Position numbers and translations under genes: made by a program
DNA from: Clostridium sp. AM49-4BH
GTDB taxonomy: Bacteria > Bacillota > Clostridia > Lachnospirales > Lachnospiraceae
DNA: 24,436 bases
Direction of reading: 5' to 3'
Assembly (NCBI RefSeq): GCF_003478335.1
Contig: NZ_QUFB01000045.1
Coordinates: forward strand, 1 to 24,436
The notes under the pieces: model-generated
The model's input: the letters and a program-made list of their open reading frames with translations, nothing else
What the model was told of the DNA's origin: nothing
Database searches by the model: none
Shown here: in pieces, positions 8,604 to 16,033 of the stretch
How positions within the stretch are numbered: position 1 is the first letter of the stretch
How the letters are laid out: each line of letters opens with the position of its first letter

Positions 8604-9590
8604 ATGCAGGTAGAGGATATCAAAGAATATAGTACCAAGATCAAACGTACAGAGGAAGAAATTGCCAAGGGGATCATCGGTCAGAGAAGCGTGATCCATC
8701 ACATTTTGCTGGCAATATTGGCAGACGGCAATGTGTTATTAGAGGGTGTTCCGGGACTTGGTAAAACACAGTTGGTGAAGACGTTAGCAAAAGTTATGGA
8801 TCTTAATTTCTCGCGTATACAGTTTACGCCGGATCTAATGCCGACCGATATTACCGGTACCAATCTGATCATAAAAGAAGGAGATCGAAATCGGTTTCAA
8901 TTTGAAAAAGGACCTGTGTTTGCAAACTTGGTCTTAGCGGACGAGATCAACCGTGCAACACCGAAGACACAGTCCGCATTGTTAGAAGCGATGCAGGAAA
9001 AAACAGTAACAGTTGGAAATCATACGTATGAACTCCCAAAACCTTATATGGTTCTTGCAACGCAGAATCCGATTGAAAATGAAGGTACCTATCCGCTTCC
9101 GGAGGCACAGTTGGATCGTTTTTTATTTAAGTTATTGATCGAGTTCCCGTCTCTTGAGGAACTAAAGCAGATCATGCATCTGACGGTAGAAGGACAGCAG
9201 GAACAGATCCAGCAGGTGCTTACTGCAGGAGATCTGATGGAAATGCGTCAGGTGGTTCGTGATATACCGGTGTCGGCAGCAGTGGAGGAATATGCGCTGG
9301 CATTGGTGATCGGAACACATCCGGACAGTGAGTATGCGGTGAAAGAAGTTAAGCAATATGTATTAGAGGGAGCCAGTCCGCGTGCGGCACAGGCGATTCT
9401 GCTGACGGCTAAGGCAAGGGCGTTGTTAGATGGCCGTTACAATGTTTCTTTCGATGATATTGATGATGTGGCAAAGGCGGCACTGAGGCACCGGTTGGCA
9501 TTAAACTTTGATGCGCTGTCGGAAAATATAGTGGCAGACACGATCATTGCAGCATTGCAGGAGGCACTCAATGGAAGAAAAACTGTTTGA
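8604..9590 (+). CDS. MoxR-family AAA+ ATPase
   Basis: This is a cytoplasmic AAA+ ATPase, thought in this family to act as a chaperone or remodeller together with VWA-domain proteins. Walker A is GVPGLGKT (residues 48-55), Walker B is LVLADE (109-114) followed by INRATPKTQSALLEAMQE, sensor 1 lies in LATQNPIENEGTYPLPEAQL (Asn 155), with DRF at 171-173, and the C-terminal lid helix region carries SPRAAQAILLTAKARALLDG. At 328 residues it has the usual length. ATG 8604 was chosen because AGGAGG at 8591-8596 is 7 bases upstream; the TTG at 8601 is too close. The next gene starts 20 bases before this one ends. MoxR followed by DUF58 and VWA genes is the standard order in MoxR operons, which supports the identification strongly. 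Confidence 0.95.
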   Translation: MQVEDIKEYSTKIKRTEEEIAKGIIGQRSVIHHILLAILADGNVLLEGVPGLGKTQLVKTLAKVMDLNFSRIQFTPDLMPTDITGTNLIIKEGDRNRFQFEKGPVFANLVLADEINRATPKTQSALLEAMQEKTVTVGNHTYELPKPYMVLATQNPIENEGTYPLPEAQLDRFLFKLLIEFPSLEELKQIMHLTVEGQQEQIQQVLTAGDLMEMRQVVRDIPVSAAVEEYALALVIGTHPDSEYAVKEVKQYVLEGASPRAAQAILLTAKARALLDGRYNVSFDDIDDVAKAALRHRLALNFDALSENIVADTIIAALQEALNGRKTV

Positions 9591-10470
9591 TGGTGATTTT
9601 TTTCGAAGCTTGAAACGGATCAGCCTTTGGAGTGAAAATCGCTTAAATGGAGGCAGAGGCGGCAGCAGAAAATCTACTGCCAAAGGCAGCAGTGTGGAAT
9701 TTTCTGATTTTCGAGAGTATATGCCGGGAGACGATATACGTCGTATTGACTGGAACGCCTATGGAAGAAGTGAAAAATTATTTATTAAGCTTTTCATGCA
9801 GGAACAGGAAGGAATGTACACTGTCGTTTTAGACACAAGCCGATCCATGAAGGCAGACATGACAGAGAAATATAAACTTGCGGCGAGATTAGCAGGAATG
9901 TTTGGGCATCTGGCATTACAGTCACAAGACCGGGTCCGTCTGGTATCGGTTCAGGACGGTATGGCACAGATTGAAAAATCTCTGACCGGGATGCAGAGCA
10001 GAAACTTATTTTTGGATCAAGTGGCAAGACAGCGATTTGATGGGGTGACAGATCTGTGGCAGTCGGTACGCCATATTCCATTTCCGCGAAAAGGGACTGT
10101 TATTTTGCTGTCCGATTTTATGGACAGAGATACCAATGGCGGACATATGGAGACAATACATCAGACACTTCGTTATTTGAAATTTTGTAAACAGGACATA
10201 TTGATCCTGCAGATTTTAGATAAAGAAGAACGGAAACCACAGTTGGATGGAACGGTCAAACTGATCGATTGTGAGACAGAGCAGGATCTGACAGTAACCA
10301 TGACCTCGTGGCTGCGCAAGCAGTATGACAACAGACTTACTGCGTTTCAAAAAGGACTGGAGAGTGCGGCCAAAAAGTATCAGGCGCATTTTATGCAGGT
10401 GTATACGGACACGTCCTTAGAAAAGATAATTTATGACGGCATGAGAGCCGGCGTTTTTGAACAGGTATAA
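9571..10470 (+). CDS. DUF58 domain protein (VWA-like, MoxR partner)
   Basis: The protein has 299 residues and carries the DUF58 hallmark EFSDFREYMPGDDIRRIDWN (about 43-62), followed by AYGRSEKLFIKLFMQEQE. A VWA-like segment then has a metal-site motif DTSRSM (Asp 88, Ser 90, Ser 92), and later VILLSDFMDRD. No membrane segment is visible, so it should be cytoplasmic. The start ATG 9571 has AGGAGG at 9559-9564, 6 bases upstream; the upstream in-frame ATG at 9547 has no such site. It overlaps moxR by 20 bases. DUF58 proteins almost always accompany MoxR ATPases; the biochemical role is not established. Here it links the ATPase to the giant VWA protein 29 bases downstream. Confidence 0.93.
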   Translation: MEEKLFDGDFFRSLKRISLWSENRLNGGRGGSRKSTAKGSSVEFSDFREYMPGDDIRRIDWNAYGRSEKLFIKLFMQEQEGMYTVVLDTSRSMKADMTEKYKLAARLAGMFGHLALQSQDRVRLVSVQDGMAQIEKSLTGMQSRNLFLDQVARQRFDGVTDLWQSVRHIPFPRKGTVILLSDFMDRDTNGGHMETIHQTLRYLKFCKQDILILQILDKEERKPQLDGTVKLIDCETEQDLTVTMTSWLRKQYDNRLTAFQKGLESAAKKYQAHFMQVYTDTSLEKIIYDGMRAGVFEQV

Positions 10471-10499
10471 GATAACCCGGATATAGAGGAGGGGATACG

Positions 10500-13400
10500 A
10501 TGGGATTTGAACATTTATGGCCATTATTATTTCTTGCATTTGTGCCGGGTATTGTTTTGCTCTATTTACTGAAGCAGAAGGTACAGACCAAGAAAGTGCC
10601 GGCATTAAATTTGTGGCAGGAAGCTTTTGAATCTGTACAGGCATCGACTCCATGGGAGAAATTTCGTAATCATTTGTTAATGTATCTACAGATTGCTGTT
10701 TTGCTTTTGCTTGTTTTTGCCATGCTTATGCCGTACATCAAACGGAAGGGCGGCGAGACGGATCACGTTGTTTTGTGTATCGACACCAGTGGAAGCATGA
10801 ATGGCCGATATAAACAGGACAGTACCAAATTAGAAGAAGCGAAAAAGCAGGCACTCACCTACGTGGATCAGTTAGATCCGGGAACGAAAGTCACCGTAGT
10901 TACAGGGGCACAGACAGCGCAGCTTTTAGTGACAGATTCGACAGATACCGGCAGCATCAAGAAAACAATACGAGGTATTGGCGAAACAGACATTGCCGGG
11001 AGCTTAGAGGCCTCTTTACAGATTGTAACACCGCTTGTGAAACAGTGGCATAACTATAAAGTGATCGGGTTTACCGATAGTGATGCTGATGTAGGAAAGT
11101 TAAATGCGGATATTATTGCGTTGACCGATCAGGAAGGGACGACGAATGTCGGTTTAAGCTGGTTGTCCCATCAGACGGATGCAGAACATAAAATAACAAC
11201 ACAGGCCGGTATTATAAATTACGGAGAGAAAGATTTTAAGACAGATGTAGAACTGTATTTGGGCGACACGTTATTTGATGCGCAGACCGTATCGCTACAG
11301 GCGGGGCAGAGTAAGACGATCACCTTCCAGACGACAACGAACAGTCATTTCCGGAAACTGACAGCAAGCAAGGGGTATTTGAAAGCTCATATTGTAGCAG
11401 AGGACGGCAATTCACACGATAATACGGTCTATGAAATGATTGAAAGACAGAAGAAAAAGACGGTATTATTGGTATCCAAACAAAACAGTTTTATGGAACG
11501 GGCATTGTCTCTGGAAGATTCTATAACTGTAGAACAAACAACTCGGACAAAAAACATAAATCCGGACAAGGCATATGATTTCATCGTATACGATGGAGTT
11601 ATGCCGACGAAATGGTATCATAATGAGAATGTGATATTACTCGCACCATCGGATAAGGTGGTGATCGGAAAGCAGACTTTAGTTCGTAAAGTACAGACAT
11701 TCAAAAATGGATCAATTACGTTTCCGCAAAGTAATATTACACAGGATCTGGAGGCGTTTACGGTCAGTGCAGCCAAAGGATTTCGCTACGCACTTCCGTC
11801 GTGGGCATATTCTTTTGCCGGGGAAGGAAATCAGTGTGTTGGCTATCTTGGAAAGCTTCAAGATCGCGTTGTTGCGGTGCTTGGTTTCGATCTGCACAAT
11901 TCGGACCTTCCTCTGCAAATGGAATTTCCGGTGTTAGTACAGGGGATTTTGGCGCAGGCAGAGCAGACGATGTCTTTTGATGCAGCATCGTACGAGCCGG
12001 GAGATACGGTCACCCTGCAGCTTGGCAGTGGTAAGCGGGCATCTATCCGCTGGCAAGATCCGGCAGGACAGACAGTTGCTGATCAAAATGCACAGGGGCA
12101 GGCAGTATATACCGATACGAGGATGGCCGGTCTATACCATATGACGGTAACGGACACAAAGAGATCCACCAAATATTTTGCGGTGACATTTCCTAAGAAG
12201 GAATCTAAGTGCACGAATCGGGTACACATCACACAAAATGGCAGAAAACAGACTGTGACAACGGAAAATGTCAGCAAACTGTATGGCAAGAGGATGCTTG
12301 TAAGACCACTGATCCTTATTGTGTTGTTATTGCTGTGTGTGGAATGGATCGTATATAGACGTCGAACAAATTCAACGAATCGATTTAATAAAGTATCCAC
12401 AATCGCATGCCGTATTCTATTATTTGCCGGATTGACCGCCGCATTTATCGGAATATCTATGTCCCATATTTCGGACAGTACAACGACCGTTTTTGTGGTA
12501 GATGTGTCGCAGAGTTTTGCTGGAAAACGCAGTGAAATGGTGCAGCAGATAAGAGATGAACTTAAGAAGCTGCCGTCAAAAGATCGTGCCGGAGTAGTTG
12601 CTTTTGGAGGAGATGCGAATGTAGAACAGTTCGTGTCGGATACGGTGAAGTTTACAGAACTTAATTCGGTCCGGGTAGAAACGGAAACCAATATTGAAAA
12701 AGGACTTCAGACAGCAATGTCCCTTTTCTCGGACAGCGACGGAAAGCGCATTGTTTTACTAACAGACGGCAGACAAAATAGTGGCGATGTGCGTAAAATG
12801 AGCAGCAGCTTACAGGCAGGAAATGTGGAATTACAGGTGTTACAACAGGATTGTACTCCGGACAAGGAAGTTTGGTTATCGGACATGACCGTACCGGAAC
12901 AGATTACACCGGGAGAGCGTTTTACCGTAGAGATCGAAGTAACCAGTAATGTTGCGACTAATGCTGTTCTGCAATTATATAATGACACGAAGCTTCGCAG
13001 ACAGGAGCATGTCACTATACAAAAAGGAACCAATCATTTTACCTTTCAGGATCAGCGAAAACAGACGGGATTTACCAATTACCGGGCGGTGATCGTTCCG
13101 GAGAAAGATACGATACAGGCTAATAATGAGTATGTTGCTTATACGAAAGCGACCGAGCAAAAAAAGGTGCTGCTCATCGAAGGAAAAAGCGGAGAAAGTA
13201 AGCAATTTCAAAAGGTTTTGCAGGCAGCTGGCATCAATTATGACGTAGTGACGCCATCTTTCGCCCCGGATACGCTTAAAAAGATGCGGGAATATAGCTC
13301 TATTTTACTGGAAAATGTATATGCAGACAATCTAAAGAGCGGATTTATGGATCATATCACCACCTATGTCAAGGATTATGCCGGAGGGTTGATCGCGATC

Positions 13401-15068
13401 GGTGGAGATCAAAGTTTTGCGCTTGGTGCATATCGGGATACTGCCTTAGAAAAGGTGCTTCCGGTCAATATGGAGATCAAGGGCGACAAGGACTCGCCAA
13501 AACTTGCGATGACGTTAGTGATCGACCATTCCGGAAGTATGACGGATGCGTCCGACGGAGGCAAAAGTAAGTTAGAGTATGCGAAAGAAGCGGCCGCAGC
13601 TGCGGTCAATAACCTTCGCAGTACAGATATCGTTGGTATAGAATCATTTGACGATGGCTATCATTGGCAGGTTAAACCGATCCGGCTTACAGACCGTGAT
13701 GATGTCCTAAGCAAGATATATGGCATTAAAGATGGCGGCGGCACCAGTATTTATCCTGCATTGAAAGAGGCTTATGAGCAAATGACCAAGGTGAGCACAA
13801 ATGATGCGCAGATCAAACATATCGTTTTGCTGACTGATGGACAGGATACGTACCATGGGTATGACGATCTGCTTAAGGACATGAATGATAATAAGATAAC
13901 CTTATCGACAGTAGCGGTAGGGTCGGATGCCGACGTAAATATTCTGCGCACCTTAGCAGACAAAGGAAAGGGGCGCTTTTATCAAACGAATGCGGGCACC
14001 GGACTGAGCAGGATCTTTGCTCAGGAAGTATTTTTGTCGCAGGGAGAATATTTGGTCAACAAGACTTTTACACCGGTCATAACGGCGAACAGTGACATAT
14101 TAGAGCAGCTCAGAGAAGGTGGTTTCCCGGAGATGCTTGGATATATAGGAACGACATTGAAGTCGAATGCGACAGCAGTATTGATGGATGATAAAAAGGA
14201 AAGTCCGATCTTAGCAACGTGGCAGTATGGCTTGGGGACAACAGCGGCATTTACTACAGATGTAGTAAACGAGTGGACAGCTAATTATGCACAGTGGGAG
14301 GATTATCCGGCGTTTTGGCGCGGATTGATCAACCAGACGATAGGGGAACAGAATCATCAGGGCATTACCGTAACGGCACGGCAGGAGGGGAGTGCCGGTT
14401 TGATCGAGTATACCAATGCAAAAGTTAGTGGTGACGATCAAGTTACCGCAGTTTATGATGATGCGGATGGGAAAACGAATACTGTGACGTTACATTCTGT
14501 TTCCGGCAGCCGTTATGAGGGTGAGATTCCGCTTTCTGATGTAGGTGTCTACCAGATCAATGTCCGCCGCAGTAATGGAAAGAAAATACTAGATAACACC
14601 AATACGCAGTTGACGATGCAATATTCTGCCGAATATCGTTATGACACGACAGATACGGCATTGAATGAATTGATCGCGTCGGTATCAGGACGTTCGATCA
14701 ATTCATTAGAGGGCTGTTTTGATACGACACCACAGCGGAATGCCGCAAAGCGTGATCTGACGTTATATCTGCTGATGGCAATGACAATTCTTTGGTTCTT
14801 GGATATATGGAATCGGCGTATGCCGGATCTGCTGCCGACAGCATTGCGTAGATTAGGAAATCTTCGTTCGAAAGCAGTGGATACCATATTGTCTGCGGTT
14901 GACACGCCACAGGAGGAGTCTGCTGTCAAAACAAAGCAAAAGAAGATAACGAGACCAAAGAAACAAAAGAAACCAAAACAGCAGAAACAACAGGCGTCAC
15001 AGGCTATGCTTGATATTAGCAGCTTGAAGAAGGGGCTGCAGGATATGTATGATGACACACAAAAATAA
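10500..15068 (+). CDS. Giant BatA-like membrane protein with three VWA domains
   Basis: The protein has 1522 residues and looks like two proteins joined end to end. The N-terminal half is BatA-like: two membrane helices (about 5-24 and 58-78) with the typical PALNLW and PWEKFRNHLLMYLQ, then VWA domain 1 with metal site DTSGSM (from Asp 95), then beta-rich sequence to ~590. Two more membrane helices follow (about 600-620 and 635-657), then VWA domain 2 with the diverged site DVSQS (Asp 668), a beta domain, a class-I amidotransferase-like segment (about 888-997) without an obvious catalytic Cys, and VWA domain 3 with DHSGSM (Asp 1009) and VLLTDGQDTYHG. A last helix (about 1419-1440) leads to a Lys/Gln-rich tail of ~80 residues, probably cytoplasmic. 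GAGGAGGGG lies upstream of ATG 10500. It is the likely surface effector of the MoxR/DUF58 pair; the substrate is unknown. Confidence 0.88.
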   Translation: MGFEHLWPLLFLAFVPGIVLLYLLKQKVQTKKVPALNLWQEAFESVQASTPWEKFRNHLLMYLQIAVLLLLVFAMLMPYIKRKGGETDHVVLCIDTSGSMNGRYKQDSTKLEEAKKQALTYVDQLDPGTKVTVVTGAQTAQLLVTDSTDTGSIKKTIRGIGETDIAGSLEASLQIVTPLVKQWHNYKVIGFTDSDADVGKLNADIIALTDQEGTTNVGLSWLSHQTDAEHKITTQAGIINYGEKDFKTDVELYLGDTLFDAQTVSLQAGQSKTITFQTTTNSHFRKLTASKGYLKAHIVAEDGNSHDNTVYEMIERQKKKTVLLVSKQNSFMERALSLEDSITVEQTTRTKNINPDKAYDFIVYDGVMPTKWYHNENVILLAPSDKVVIGKQTLVRKVQTFKNGSITFPQSNITQDLEAFTVSAAKGFRYALPSWAYSFAGEGNQCVGYLGKLQDRVVAVLGFDLHNSDLPLQMEFPVLVQGILAQAEQTMSFDAASYEPGDTVTLQLGSGKRASIRWQDPAGQTVADQNAQGQAVYTDTRMAGLYHMTVTDTKRSTKYFAVTFPKKESKCTNRVHITQNGRKQTVTTENVSKLYGKRMLVRPLILIVLLLLCVEWIVYRRRTNSTNRFNKVSTIACRILLFAGLTAAFIGISMSHISDSTTTVFVVDVSQSFAGKRSEMVQQIRDELKKLPSKDRAGVVAFGGDANVEQFVSDTVKFTELNSVRVETETNIEKGLQTAMSLFSDSDGKRIVLLTDGRQNSGDVRKMSSSLQAGNVELQVLQQDCTPDKEVWLSDMTVPEQITPGERFTVEIEVTSNVATNAVLQLYNDTKLRRQEHVTIQKGTNHFTFQDQRKQTGFTNYRAVIVPEKDTIQANNEYVAYTKATEQKKVLLIEGKSGESKQFQKVLQAAGINYDVVTPSFAPDTLKKMREYSSILLENVYADNLKSGFMDHITTYVKDYAGGLIAIGGDQSFALGAYRDTALEKVLPVNMEIKGDKDSPKLAMTLVIDHSGSMTDASDGGKSKLEYAKEAAAAAVNNLRSTDIVGIESFDDGYHWQVKPIRLTDRDDVLSKIYGIKDGGGTSIYPALKEAYEQMTKVSTNDAQIKHIVLLTDGQDTYHGYDDLLKDMNDNKITLSTVAVGSDADVNILRTLADKGKGRFYQTNAGTGLSRIFAQEVFLSQGEYLVNKTFTPVITANSDILEQLREGGFPEMLGYIGTTLKSNATAVLMDDKKESPILATWQYGLGTTAAFTTDVVNEWTANYAQWEDYPAFWRGLINQTIGEQNHQGITVTARQEGSAGLIEYTNAKVSGDDQVTAVYDDADGKTNTVTLHSVSGSRYEGEIPLSDVGVYQINVRRSNGKKILDNTNTQLTMQYSAEYRYDTTDTALNELIASVSGRSINSLEGCFDTTPQRNAAKRDLTLYLLMAMTILWFLDIWNRRMPDLLPTALRRLGNLRSKAVDTILSAVDTPQEESAVKTKQKKITRPKKQKKPKQQKQQASQAMLDISSLKKGLQDMYDDTQK

Positions 15069-15069
15069 G

Positions 15070-15098
15070 TTGCAATATTTTGTCAATACGAATACAAT
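15070..15098 (+). promoter_or_regulatory. Candidate promoter of proB
   Basis: TTGCAA (15070-15075) is followed after 17 bases by TACAAT (15093-15098), directly after the stop of the VWA gene. No hairpin terminator is visible between the two genes, so read-through from the operon into proB is also possible. Confidence 0.5.
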
Positions 15099-15134
15099 AA
15101 AAAGCATGAAAATCCAAATGTTATGGAGGGCAAA

Positions 15135-15923
15135 ATGATACCGATTAGTGAGAGAAAACGGATTGTCGTCAAGGTGGGAACCTCGACATTAACACATCGT
15201 ACCGGAAGATTAAACATACGGCGCGTGGAGCAGCTCGTCAAGACACTTGCCGATCTGCAAAATGCAGGGCACGAGGTGATCTTGGTTTCCAGCGGTGCGA
15301 TTGGTCTTGGTATGGGTAAGCTTGGCTTGATGGACCGACCTAAAGACACACCTGGGAAACAGGCTTGTGCCGCAGTAGGGCAATGTGAGCTAATGTATTT
15401 ATATGACAACTTGTTTTCTGAATACAGTATAACGGTGGCACAGCTATTGTTGACGAAATATATATTGTTAGAGGATCGCCGTAAAAATGTGGAAAATGCG
15501 TTGGAACGTTTGATCTCACAGGGAGTGATCCCGGTTGTCAATGAAAATGATACGGTTGCCATTGATGAGTTGGAGTTGGAAATGGGCGAGAATGATTCGT
15601 TGGCAGCTGTCGTGGCAACGATCGCCAATGCAGATCTTCTTATCATCATGTCAGACATAGATGGACTGTATGACAGTGACCCGCGTCAAAATCCGGATGC
15701 CAAGATGATCCCGGTTGTTCGAGAGATCAGTGAAGATATTCATGCGGTTGCAGGCGGCGCCGGAACAAAATTTGGCACTGGCGGCATGGCAACGAAGATT
15801 CATGCTGTGGAAATTGCATACGAATCCGATATTGATGTTGTGTTGATGAACGGGCAGCACCCTAAGAAATTGTACGAGCTTTTTGAAGACAAGCCGGTTG
15901 GCACTTTATTTCATAAAGGGTAA
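15135..15923 (+). CDS. proB: Glutamate 5-kinase
   Basis: This enzyme phosphorylates L-glutamate to L-glutamyl 5-phosphate, the first step of proline synthesis, in the cytoplasm. The amino-acid-kinase fold is complete: KVGTSTLTH (residues 13-21), SSGAIGLGMGKLG (52-64), VVNENDTVAIDEL (134-146), ENDSLAAVVAT (152-162), MSDIDGLYDSDPR (172-184) and GTGGMATK (214-221). At 262 residues it is the short form and lacks the C-terminal PUA domain found in longer homologues. ATG 15135 is preferred because GGAGGG at 15125-15130 precedes it; the ATG at 15123 overlaps that site. proA, its usual partner, is not in this window, so the gene stands alone with its own candidate promoter and a terminator. Confidence 0.95.
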   Translation: MIPISERKRIVVKVGTSTLTHRTGRLNIRRVEQLVKTLADLQNAGHEVILVSSGAIGLGMGKLGLMDRPKDTPGKQACAAVGQCELMYLYDNLFSEYSITVAQLLLTKYILLEDRRKNVENALERLISQGVIPVVNENDTVAIDELELEMGENDSLAAVVATIANADLLIIMSDIDGLYDSDPRQNPDAKMIPVVREISEDIHAVAGGAGTKFGTGGMATKIHAVEIAYESDIDVVLMNGQHPKKLYELFEDKPVGTLFHKG

Positions 15924-15977
15924 AGAGTCATAAGCCTATTTTTGCGACAGAGATAGATCATCATAAAAATTAAAATC

Positions 15978-16012
15978 AAAACCGCTGGAGCGTTATCCGT
16001 TCCAGCGGTTTT
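15978..16012. terminator. Bidirectional rho-independent terminator
   Basis: A 13-base stem (15980-15992 with 15998-16010, one G-T pair, loop TTATC) is extended by A-T pairs at each end. An A-run precedes it and a short T-run follows, so it can stop transcription of proB on the plus strand and of the convergent RelA/SpoT-like gene on the minus strand. On the minus strand the T-rich tract (TTTT, TTTT, TTTTT) is longer. Confidence 0.85.
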
Positions 16013-16033
16013 GCAGTTGTAAGAATAACAGTA

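Noticed and set aside
12083..12691. A 202-codon minus-strand frame inside the giant VWA gene.
   Set aside because: It lies entirely within a clear plus-strand gene, has Ser/Thr/Val-biased composition typical of an antisense shadow, and resembles no family.
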